Program-made: the position numbers and the translations under genes
Source of the DNA: an uncultured Bacteroidales bacterium
Lineage (GTDB): Bacteria > Bacteroidota > Bacteroidia > Bacteroidales > UBA932
DNA length: 64,000 nt
Direction: 5' to 3'
Assembly: GCA_905234485.1 (NCBI GenBank)
Contig: CAJOHV010000001.1
Location: 43,744 to 107,743, forward strand
The notes under the pieces: generated by a model
The model's database searches: none
The model's input: only the letters and a program-made list of their open reading frames with translations
Told to the model about the DNA's origin: nothing
Shown: in pieces, positions 7,881 to 15,784 of the stretch
Position numbering within the stretch: position 1 is the first letter of the stretch
Layout: each line of letters opens with the position of its first letter

Positions 7881-8807
7881 AACGGCGGAGGCGCGGTCCT
7901 TTTCGAGTTGAGCCTTCAGTTCCTCGAAGGAATTGAAATGTATCTCATCGCGGAGTTTGTCCACAAAAGTCACTTTCAGGTCGAGACCATATATTTCTTC
8001 GTCAAAGTCGAAAATGTTAGTCTCGATCTTTTCGTTATGGTCTATGTTGGTCATGCCCCACAACCGACGGCCCTCGACCTCAACCTTCGTCAGGTACGCT
8101 CCGACTCCAGGAAGGCACTTCAGCGGTTCGCGCAATTTCATGTTTGCAGTCGGAAAGCCTATCGTCCGGCCCATCATGTTTCCGCTCACCACCACTCCGC
8201 TCAAACTGTACTCGTATCCCAGCATCTGAGCCGCCGCTTTCACATCACCAACACTCAAAGATTTTCTGATTTTGGTGGAAGAAATGAATGCAGATTCGTT
8301 ATCAGCGGAGGGTGTCGCCCCCCAGGAAAACTGTGCCACCCTCGGCACCATAAGAGGGGGAACCGTGAACGAAGTGAACGGTGGGGTCGAGCGAAGCGAG
8401 ACGTTTTGTCGGGGGGCGACACTCTCCGCCAACTTCGCTATCTGCTCTGTACTAAGCCCATCCGATCCGAAACGGTTGTCGTAACCGAGGACGATGGAGG
8501 TGACGCCGTAGTCGCGCCGAAGCATTTCAAGATACTCGCGGGCAGTCAAAGCAGCGAAGTCGCGGGTGAAAGGCAGGACTTCGACGCGGTCCACGCCGAG
8601 CCCCTTCAAAATGGCGATTTTTTCATCCAGAGACGTCAACAATCGCAAATCGCGCGATCCGCCACGGAGGACGGTGCGGGGGTGAGGCCAGAAAGTGAGG
8701 ATGAGACTCTGCTCGGAGCGCTCGCGCGCCGTTTTGAGCAGAGTCTCTATCACTGCGCGATGTCCGAGGTGGACACCGTCGAAAAAGCCTGTCGCCGCTA
8801 CAGCCAT
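7854..8807 (-). CDS. ribF: Bifunctional riboflavin kinase/FMN adenylyltransferase with repeat-encoded insert
   Basis: Converts riboflavin to FMN and then FAD. The N-terminal nucleotidyltransferase domain has GFFDGVHLGH at residues 7-16 and SSTKIRKSL at about residue 179. The C-terminal kinase domain has GRTIGFPTANM near residue 220. Between GYDNRFG and SSTKIRKS, where relatives have a short loop, about 42 residues (127-168) are encoded by a GC-rich palindromic element. The last eight or so residues (LSLASKMP) are encoded by a REPIN-like repeat. The start overlaps the end of glgP by 10 nt, so ribF ends the glycogen operon. The core motifs are intact, and I expect function despite the inserts. 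Confidence 0.94.
   Translation of the reverse strand: MAVAATGFFDGVHLGHRAVIETLLKTARERSEQSLILTFWPHPRTVLRGGSRDLRLLTSLDEKIAILKGLGVDRVEVLPFTRDFAALTAREYLEMLRRDYGVTSIVLGYDNRFGSDGLSTEQIAKLAESVAPRQNVSLRSTPPFTSFTVPPLMVPRVAQFSWGATPSADNESAFISSTKIRKSLSVGDVKAAAQMLGYEYSLSGVVVSGNMMGRTIGFPTANMKLREPLKCLPGVGAYLTKVEVEGRRLWGMTNIDHNEKIETNIFDFDEEIYGLDLKVTFVDKLRDEIHFNSFEELKAQLEKDRASAVLSLASKMP
8305..8429 (+). repeat. Structured palindromic element, copy A, inside ribF
   Basis: A 19-bp outer stem, GCGGAGGGTGTCGCCCCCC (8305-8323) against 8411-8429, pairs at 18 of 19 positions. Inside, on the plus strand: GTGCC/GGCAC hairpin (8333-8347) whose loop ACCCTC can pair with GAGGG at 8354-8358 (a pseudoknot), then an ACCGT...ACGGT stem around AC-GAA-GT (8362-8382), a GC-GAA-GC mini-hairpin (8391-8397) and a GTTTT tract. 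The same order of parts, with different paired bases, is found at 17939-18062. It is read in frame as part of ribF on the opposite strand. Confidence 0.8.
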
Positions 8808-11353
8808 TTAACCACGGGGAAATCCTGACGGTGAGGAAGCAGGTCGTTCTTCGGGTAGATACGAGTACCCACCTGGTACATACCTGTCCTCTCCGGCAGC
8901 ACGGTCACGCGGAAGGTCGCGATGCCGTTCTCGAACGAAACGAGTTCGAACGGCGCGACTTCCTGGATGTGGTGCTTTCCCTTCGCGTCAGTGCTGGTGA
9001 AAAGCATCTCCACTCCGATGAACTCCGGCTTGATACGGCCCATATCGATCACCACCTCGCTTATGAGGAGGTTATCCTGCGAGAGGACATACGATGCGCT
9101 CGGCTGAGTATACGAGACGATGCGCATATTGTTCCACTCATCGGCCATGAACTGCTTCCACTCGGCGATCTCGCGAGCAACTGCGGCGCCGTCGGCAGCG
9201 AGCCTGGAATAGCGCTCGGCCTGAGGGGCGTAGTACTGGTTGCAGTAGTCAGTGAGCATACGGTTGGTCGTGAAATTGGACGCGACCTTGGCGATTGTGT
9301 TCTTGATGTAGCCGATCCACTTGACGGGCAGGCCGCTCTGCTTGTCCACATCGTAGTAGTCCGGAGCGATTTCGTTCTCGATGGTGGCGTAGATGGTCGC
9401 CGCGTCGAGTTCGTTCTGGTATTCCTGGTCGTCGTAGGTACGCTCCAGCGGGAGAGCCCAGCCGGCATCCTTCTGATAACCTTCCACCCACCAGCCGTCC
9501 AGCACCGAGAAGTGCATGACGCCGTTCATCGAAGCCTTCTCTCCGGAGGTTCCGGAAGCCTCGAGCGGGCGGGTAGGGTTGTTCATCCACACGTCCACAC
9601 CCTGGACAAGCCTCTTGGCGAGGGTGATGTCGTAGCCGGGCACGAAGACAATCTTGCCGATGAAACGGGGATCCTTGCTGATCTCCACGATCTGCTTGAT
9701 GAGGTCCTGACCTGCGCCGTCGGCGGGATGCGCCTTACCGGCGAAGATGAACTGCACCGGGCACTTGGGATTGTTCACGATGGCATCGAGCCTGTCCAGA
9801 TCGCGGAAGAGGAGCGTCGCCCTCTTGTAGGTGGCGAAACGGCGGGCAAAGCCTATAGTGAGCACATCGTCGCGGAGGTTCTCCTTGATGGTCACTATCT
9901 GACCCGGGGTGTAATGCGCGCTCACGACCGGATCGGAGAGACGGTCGCGGACGGACTTGATGAGTTCGGTCTTGAGGATCTTGCGAACGTCCCAGATGTC
10001 TTTGTCCGAGACATTATAGATGCCGTCGAAGCAACTCTTGTCGTAGTGCGAGGTCTTGAATTCGTCTCCGAAAACGGTGGCGTGCAGGGCCTTCCACTCC
10101 TTGGACGCCCAGGTCGGATAATGGACGCCGTTCGTGACATAACTGATGTAGAGTTCCTCCGGGAGATAACCGGGATACATCGAAGCGAAGATATCCTGGC
10201 TGACCTTGCCGTGGAGCATAGACACACCGTTCACATTCTGGCTCATAGACGCGGCGAGGGTACTCATCGAGAACTTCTCGTCGTGGTTGTCCGGATCCAG
10301 TTTGCCAAGGGCCATAAACTGACGCCAGTCGAGGCCGAAGCGGCGCGGGTAGTGTCCGAGATACTTGCCGAGCAGCTCTTCGGTGAAAGCGTCGTGGCCG
10401 GCGGGAACGGGGGTATGGGTTGTGTAGAGGGAAGAGGCACGGACAAGCTCCATGGCTTCGCCATAGGAGTAATGGCCGTCCTGCATGAACTCGCGCAGCC
10501 TTTCAAGGCCGGCGAATGCTGCGTGACCCTCATTGTAATGGTACACGGTGGGGTTGAGGCCGAGGCTGCGCAGGGCGCGGACGCCTCCGATGCCGAGCAG
10601 GATTTCCTGCTTTAGTCGGTTCTCCCAATCGCCTCCGTAGAGTTGATGGGTGACCGAGCGGTCTTCGGGCGAATTGGCCTCGAAGTCTGTGTCCAGCAGG
10701 TAGAGGTCCGTGCGGCCGACGGCCACCTTCCAGATGCGGGCGCTGAGCTGGCGTCCGGGGAAACTCATCTGCACGGTCTTCCAATTGCCGTTTTCATCCA
10801 GCACAGGCTCGCCAGGGATCTTCATGAAGTCCTGCGCGTCGTAGCCGGCCACCTGATTGCCCTGGGGCGTCAGGCGCTGCGTGAAGTAGCCGTAGCGGTA
10901 GAGAAGGCCCACTGCCACGAGGTTCACGTTCATGTCGCTGGTCTCCTTCAGGTAGTCGCCGGCAAGGATGCCGAGACCGCCCGAATAGATCTTAAGCGAG
11001 GTGTCGAGGCCGTACTCCATGCAGAAGTATCCCACGGAAGGTTCCGTCCTCTGGTTTTTCAACTCCATGTAGGAGTCGAATTCCTTCATTACCGCTGCGA
11101 GGCGGCCAAGGAATTCGGCGTCGGCTGCGAGTTGTTTATATCTTTTGAGAGTTACTTTGTCCAGAATCACCATCGGGTTGTGGCCGGATTTGTGCCACAA
11201 TTCAGCGTCGATGCTCTTGAACAGCGCCTTTGCGCTGTCGTTCCAGCACCACCAGAGGTTTTTACACAGAGTTTCAAGCCCTCTGAGTTCCTCGGGAAGG
11301 TGACGGGTGACCATCACGCTCTGCCAGGATGGGGTTGCGTTGAGGTTGTACAT
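8798..11353 (-). CDS. glgP: Alpha-glucan (glycogen) phosphorylase, GT35
   Basis: Releases glucose-1-phosphate from the non-reducing ends of glycogen or maltodextrin using pyridoxal phosphate. At 851 residues it belongs to the phosphorylase type with the N-terminal region LETLCKNLWWCWN and the PLP lysine at residue 606 in EASGTSGEKASMNGVMHFS. Other conserved blocks are NEGHAAF and GFARRFATYKRA. It is the fifth glycogen gene of the operon, 9 nt downstream of the GH57 gene, and its stop overlaps the ribF start. Confidence 0.95.
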   Translation of the reverse strand: MYNLNATPSWQSVMVTRHLPEELRGLETLCKNLWWCWNDSAKALFKSIDAELWHKSGHNPMVILDKVTLKRYKQLAADAEFLGRLAAVMKEFDSYMELKNQRTEPSVGYFCMEYGLDTSLKIYSGGLGILAGDYLKETSDMNVNLVAVGLLYRYGYFTQRLTPQGNQVAGYDAQDFMKIPGEPVLDENGNWKTVQMSFPGRQLSARIWKVAVGRTDLYLLDTDFEANSPEDRSVTHQLYGGDWENRLKQEILLGIGGVRALRSLGLNPTVYHYNEGHAAFAGLERLREFMQDGHYSYGEAMELVRASSLYTTHTPVPAGHDAFTEELLGKYLGHYPRRFGLDWRQFMALGKLDPDNHDEKFSMSTLAASMSQNVNGVSMLHGKVSQDIFASMYPGYLPEELYISYVTNGVHYPTWASKEWKALHATVFGDEFKTSHYDKSCFDGIYNVSDKDIWDVRKILKTELIKSVRDRLSDPVVSAHYTPGQIVTIKENLRDDVLTIGFARRFATYKRATLLFRDLDRLDAIVNNPKCPVQFIFAGKAHPADGAGQDLIKQIVEISKDPRFIGKIVFVPGYDITLAKRLVQGVDVWMNNPTRPLEASGTSGEKASMNGVMHFSVLDGWWVEGYQKDAGWALPLERTYDDQEYQNELDAATIYATIENEIAPDYYDVDKQSGLPVKWIGYIKNTIAKVASNFTTNRMLTDYCNQYYAPQAERYSRLAADGAAVAREIAEWKQFMADEWNNMRIVSYTQPSASYVLSQDNLLISEVVIDMGRIKPEFIGVEMLFTSTDAKGKHHIQEVAPFELVSFENGIATFRVTVLPERTGMYQVGTRIYPKNDLLPHRQDFPVVKWL

Positions 11354-11362
11354 AAAATGTCG

Positions 11363-12547
11363 CTACTGTTTTGTTTCTATTGCTTCATCTACACGGATCT
11401 CAAAGTCGCTGAGCACATTCATGTAGTTGATGAACGCCTCATAGGGCGTGTCATAGGGGTTGAAATATTTGTGGACGTCGCCATCGGAGAAGAACTTCGT
11501 GCACATATAGTAGAAGTGGTCGCTCTCCTGGAGATGGCCGTAGTCCGCCCAAAGGATAGGGTCGTTAAGGATGGCGAGTTTCTCGCCGAGGGCGTAGACC
11601 TTGTTGAAGGCGTCCGCCTGAAGTTCGTTTCCGAGCCACGCGGTGAGGTCGCGCTCTTCGTCCGCCCATGAAATCGGGTTGGGAACGGAAAGCGGGGCGA
11701 CTGCGTTGTACTTGGCCGCGGCCTCCGAAGGGGTCACGAAGTCGTACTGCTTGTCGGCGAGGATCATCTTGGGAAGGGCCTTCATAAATTCGAAGATGCC
11801 GGACTCTTCCTTGTTGTGCTCGCCGAAGGTTTCGTAGTCCATGAAGAGGTTGATCACCTCGCCCGGAGCGGCGTCAAGCGCCTCCTTGAAGGTGTCGGCG
11901 GTCACAGCGCCCTGGGTTCCGAAACGGAAGGCAATGTCGTCCGAAAGCATATAGTTGCGGAGCAGGAGTTTCTGATCCTCCACGAAGTCATTGGAGTAGA
12001 GATAGTTCGGGCTCCTCCAACCCATGATGTGGCGCGCGCCTTCGGTAAGGACAGTCTTGAAGCCCATATCGTAGACGAGTTTGCCGATGCTGTCCGAATA
12101 TACTAATTCCGTGTTGCGGAAGGTAGTGGGGGTCTGGCCGAAATACTCCTTGATGGCAGCCTGATGCTTGAGCACCTGATGACGGAACTCAGCCTCATTG
12201 CCTATCGAAGCGAGGGAGTGGTAATAGGTCTCGGAAAGGAATTCCACACAGCCGGTTTTCGCTAACTGCTGGAAACTCTCGATAACCTCGGGAGCATACC
12301 TGTCGAACTGTTCCAGCACGGAGCCGGACAGTGAGAACGCCACCTTGAACTTGCCCTTGCCGGCCTTGATGGCGGCGAGAAGGAGTTCGTTCATCGGGAG
12401 GTAGCACTTGCGGGCCACCCTCTTCAGAATAGTTCTGTTGGCGAAGTCGTCGTAGTAGTGAGAGTCCTTGCCGATATCAAAGAAGCGATACTGACGAAGC
12501 CTGGTAGGCTGATGGACCTGGAAATACAGACATATAGATTTTGCCAT
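11363..12547 (-). CDS. Glycoside hydrolase family 57 protein (alpha-amylase type)
   Basis: A 394-residue cytoplasmic protein starting SICLYFQVHQPTRLR, the typical GH57 N-terminus with the catalytic-barrel HQP motif. The central FLSETYYHSL contains the Glu of the GH57 conserved region, and FMDYETFGEH contains the Asp region. No signal peptide. GH57 enzymes are alpha-amylases, glucanotransferases or branching enzymes; placement between glycogen synthase and phosphorylase suggests intracellular alpha-glucan trimming. Gaps of 12 nt upstream and 9 nt downstream show cotranscription. Confidence 0.92.
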   Translation of the reverse strand: MAKSICLYFQVHQPTRLRQYRFFDIGKDSHYYDDFANRTILKRVARKCYLPMNELLLAAIKAGKGKFKVAFSLSGSVLEQFDRYAPEVIESFQQLAKTGCVEFLSETYYHSLASIGNEAEFRHQVLKHQAAIKEYFGQTPTTFRNTELVYSDSIGKLVYDMGFKTVLTEGARHIMGWRSPNYLYSNDFVEDQKLLLRNYMLSDDIAFRFGTQGAVTADTFKEALDAAPGEVINLFMDYETFGEHNKEESGIFEFMKALPKMILADKQYDFVTPSEAAAKYNAVAPLSVPNPISWADEERDLTAWLGNELQADAFNKVYALGEKLAILNDPILWADYGHLQESDHFYYMCTKFFSDGDVHKYFNPYDTPYEAFINYMNVLSDFEIRVDEAIETKQ

Positions 12548-12559
12548 AACCGTGTGTGT

Positions 12560-13849
12560 TTACTTTACGAGTGAATAATAAATGTCCTTGAGCTTTGCAG
12601 CTGCGTGATCCCACTTGAGGGCGTTGACCTCGTCGAAGCCCTGCTTAGCGGCGAAATCCGCCAGCGCAGGATACTTGATGAGGGCGTAGATGTCGTCAGC
12701 CATAGCGTCCACATCCCAGAAGTTCACCTTGAAGGCGTACTTGAGGATTTCGGCAGCGCCTGACTGGAAAGAGATGATACTCGGGACATTGCTGCGCATA
12801 GCCTCGAGAGGTGAGATACCGAAGGGTTCGCTCACGGACGGCATGATGTACACGTCGCTCAGGGCGAACATCTTCTGGACGTCGGCTCCGCGGAGGAAGC
12901 CGGTGAAGTGGAAGCGGTCAGAGATGCCGAGTTTCGCCACCTGGCGGATGGCTCGGTTCATCATATCTCCGCTTCCCGCCATCACGAAACGGACGTGGTC
13001 CGTGCGCTTGAGGACTTTCGCCGCGGCGTCGATGAAGTACTCGGGACCTTTCTGGAAGGTGATACGTCCGAGGAAGGTAACGATCTTATCCTGGACTCCC
13101 CTCTTGACCTCGATGTTTTCGCGTCCGCTGAAATCCACCGCGTTGTGCACCGCCACAACCTTATCCGGGTTGATACCGTATTTGTTGATGACTATGTTGC
13201 GGGTGAGTTCGGAGACGGCCACCACTTTGTCGGCGGCCTCCATACCGCGGCGCTCGATGGCGTAGACGCGGGAATCGACCATATCGTCCGTTCCACGGTC
13301 GAACGAGGTGGCGTGGACATGGACCACGAGCGGTTTGCCGGTCAGTTCCTTCGCGGCGATGCCGGCGAGGTAGGTCAGCCAGTCGTGGGCGTGGATAACG
13401 TCGAAGTCGTCCTTGCGCTGCATGGCGATCGTGCCGCCGACCTGAGCGTACCTGCTCACCTCTTCGAGGAGGTTCGCGCCGTACTTGCCGGAGAACTTGA
13501 ACTTCTGGCCGAAACCGATGGTGGTCTCAGTGATCTTCTTTTTCTTCATCTCCTCGATGGCCTCGAAATACTCGTCGGGGTCCACATAGGGGACGATGTT
13601 GGAATCGACATAGATGAACTTCACCTTATCGAGGAACTCGTCCACCGTCTCGCTTACATTCTCCACGGCGACATCGCTCGCATTGATGATCTTGGTGCAG
13701 GATTCATCTTCGTCTCCGCTGGCCGCGGGCATCACGAACAGAGTTTGGACGCCGTTGTGCGCAAGACCTTCCACGATACCCTTGCAGGCAGTTCCCAGAC
13801 CGCCCGCGATGTGAGGAGGAAACTCCCAGCCGAACATCAGTACTCTCAT
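12560..13849 (-). CDS. Glycogen synthase, GT4/GT5-like glycosyltransferase
   Basis: Two-Rossmann (GT-B) glycosyltransferase of 429 residues. The N-terminus reads MFGWEFPPHIAGGLGTAC, with the glycine-rich donor-side loop of glycogen synthases. HVHATSFDRG lies in the first domain, and the C-terminal EPFGISPLEAM carries the conserved E-x7-E type donor-binding glutamates. Its place in the glycogen operon, overlapping the debranching gene by 4 nt (ATGA), supports elongation of alpha-1,4-glucan from a nucleotide-glucose. Substrate (ADP- versus UDP-glucose) cannot be decided here; no glgC is in the window. Confidence 0.92.
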   Translation of the reverse strand: MRVLMFGWEFPPHIAGGLGTACKGIVEGLAHNGVQTLFVMPAASGDEDESCTKIINASDVAVENVSETVDEFLDKVKFIYVDSNIVPYVDPDEYFEAIEEMKKKKITETTIGFGQKFKFSGKYGANLLEEVSRYAQVGGTIAMQRKDDFDVIHAHDWLTYLAGIAAKELTGKPLVVHVHATSFDRGTDDMVDSRVYAIERRGMEAADKVVAVSELTRNIVINKYGINPDKVVAVHNAVDFSGRENIEVKRGVQDKIVTFLGRITFQKGPEYFIDAAAKVLKRTDHVRFVMAGSGDMMNRAIRQVAKLGISDRFHFTGFLRGADVQKMFALSDVYIMPSVSEPFGISPLEAMRSNVPSIISFQSGAAEILKYAFKVNFWDVDAMADDIYALIKYPALADFAAKQGFDEVNALKWDHAAAKLKDIYYSLVK

Positions 13850-15777
13850 TGCTTGTCCTCCTTATATGTGTTGAGAAGATTTTCACAAACGAGCAGCGCG
13901 GCCGTGCTGAGCGACGAGGAGATGGCTCCGTGCGGCTCAAACGGCGGATCGCCGTCGTAAAGTTCCGAGAACGCGCCCACACCGTGCTTGTTCAGATCCT
14001 GGAAGAAGCCTTCCAGCAGCCATTCCGCCTTCTTCCAGAACGCGGGGCCCTTGACCTTGAAGCAAAGCATCACGTACGGGGCGAGAAGAGTAGGCCAGGC
14101 GCAGCCGTTGTGGTACGCGAGATCGCGCTCCACCTGCGAGCCTTCGTAGACGCCTTTATAGCGAACGTCGCGAGGCGACAGCGAGCGTATGCCCCTGGCG
14201 GTGACGAGTTCGTTGTCCACAACCCTGAGGACGGACGGGAAACGCTCCTCGTCCACCGGAGAATTTGCGACCGCCAGCGCCGAGAGCTGGTTCGGACGGA
14301 CTTCCGTGTGCTGGCCTTCGTTGTCCACATAATCTGCCAGGCAACCGAGACGCTCATTCCAGAACATCGGGGTGAAGTTCGTCTTGACGAGCTCTGCGAT
14401 CGGGGTCCACTCCTTCGCGAAGCGGCCGTTGCCGTATTTCTTGTCCATATTGCAGGCGAACACGATTGCGCTGTACCAGAAGGCGTTGGTCTCCACCTGG
14501 TAGCCGGCGCGCTCGGTGACCGCACGGCCGTCGATATAGGCATTCATCCAACTGAGGGCGACGCCGTCCATCTGGGCCCAGATGAGTCCGTTCGGATGCA
14601 TCGCCACCTCCTTGCGCACTCCAGGCTTGTAACTCTCCAGGATGCCCTTCATCGTCTTGCCGTACTTCTTCCAGACGAGTTTTTCGTCTGCGCCGAAGGC
14701 TATGTACTGCTGGAGAGTCTCCGCCAGATAAAGCGGGGCCTCAACCTGAGTGGTGCGGCGGAAGAGGCGCTCCTGATTGTCTTCCAGGAGGTTGTCGAGA
14801 ATTTCCTCGAAGTCTTCCGGGCGGCCGGCGTAAAGGGTGAGACCGGGCAGCGCCACGAGAGTCTCGCGGAGCAAGCCGGTCGGCAGCCAGGAGTAGCCGG
14901 CCTCTATCCTCTTGCGACCGTTATGGTAAGTCGTCAGGAGGTTTGCGCAGGCCAGGAGGGCGTCGTGACCGTCGGTCTCCACGCTCTCGAGTTTGTACTG
15001 CGCTTCGTAGTCTTTCTTGAAGGTCTTGGGGTCCTCTTCGTACTTGCTTGCAGACACATACACCGCTTCGCCGGCCTTCATATTCACGCTGAAGATACCG
15101 GGCGACAGGAGGTCTTCCTTGCAGTCGAAACCGCGACGGTATTCGTCCGAGTAAGTCACTCCGTAGTACCACACGGGATCGGAGTTGAACTTCACCGCCT
15201 TGGAGAACTGGAGGTAAAGGTCCGGGAAGGCTTCGTAGAGGCGGAAGGCCGCGCCGTTTGCGGCAGGTTTCGCAGCGCCGCAGGCGACTTCGTTCGCCTG
15301 GGTCAGCGCGTGGATGTTCCTGAATGCAAGCAGCGGCCTGAACTGAACTGTGGCGGAATCGGGAGCCTCCAGGAGTTCGTACTTGATGTACAACTGATCG
15401 CGGTCCGGACAGAGCAGAAGGCTCTTGCGGAACACGATGGAGCCGATCTTGCAGGTAATCTGCGGCACAGGGTCCGAAGCGAAGTCCACCACATATTTGT
15501 GGCCCCTCGGTTCGTAGATGTCGCCGTAGCAGTGGATTCCCAGATTGAACTGCTTGCCGTTCACTATAAGGGATTCGTCCAGCGAGGAGAGCAGGAGGAA
15601 CCTGTCTCCGCCGAAACGGTCGAGCGTAACTGCAAGGAGGCCGTGGTAGCGGCGTGTGTTGCAGGCCACGATCGAGGTGTTGCAATAGGCACCGGTCTTG
15701 TTGGCGATGATGATCTCCCTCTTGAGCGAATAGGAGAGGTTCACCAACTCAGCCTTGTTGAATTTGAGTAATGCCAT
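13846..15777 (-). CDS. Glycogen debranching enzyme (amylo-alpha-1,6-glucosidase type, GH133)
   Basis: A 643-residue cytoplasmic protein with an N-terminal GDE domain (TGAYCNTSIVACNTRRYHGL, then LLLSSLDESL) and a C-terminal alpha/alpha-barrel (from about residue 270), hydrolysing alpha-1,6 branch points of limit dextrin. The barrel includes AGYSWLPTGLLRETLVALPG and NGCAWPTLLAPYV. From memory, many relatives have Asp rather than Glu in the R-E/D-T motif here; this should be compared before any claim is made. It overlaps glycogen synthase by 4 nt and begins 7 nt after glgB ends. Confidence 0.92.
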   Translation of the reverse strand: MALLKFNKAELVNLSYSLKREIIIANKTGAYCNTSIVACNTRRYHGLLAVTLDRFGGDRFLLLSSLDESLIVNGKQFNLGIHCYGDIYEPRGHKYVVDFASDPVPQITCKIGSIVFRKSLLLCPDRDQLYIKYELLEAPDSATVQFRPLLAFRNIHALTQANEVACGAAKPAANGAAFRLYEAFPDLYLQFSKAVKFNSDPVWYYGVTYSDEYRRGFDCKEDLLSPGIFSVNMKAGEAVYVSASKYEEDPKTFKKDYEAQYKLESVETDGHDALLACANLLTTYHNGRKRIEAGYSWLPTGLLRETLVALPGLTLYAGRPEDFEEILDNLLEDNQERLFRRTTQVEAPLYLAETLQQYIAFGADEKLVWKKYGKTMKGILESYKPGVRKEVAMHPNGLIWAQMDGVALSWMNAYIDGRAVTERAGYQVETNAFWYSAIVFACNMDKKYGNGRFAKEWTPIAELVKTNFTPMFWNERLGCLADYVDNEGQHTEVRPNQLSALAVANSPVDEERFPSVLRVVDNELVTARGIRSLSPRDVRYKGVYEGSQVERDLAYHNGCAWPTLLAPYVMLCFKVKGPAFWKKAEWLLEGFFQDLNKHGVGAFSELYDGDPPFEPHGAISSSLSTAALLVCENLLNTYKEDKQ

Positions 15778-15784
15778 ATGTACC

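Noticed and set aside
13849-15771. Long plus-strand open frame antisense to the debranching enzyme gene
   Set aside because: It mirrors the codon structure of the real minus-strand gene (GC-rich third positions), has no homology I recognise and covers the gene almost end to end. The same applies to the antisense frames at 5846-7549, 8831-10615, 24100-25977, 32277-33311 and 50162-52039.
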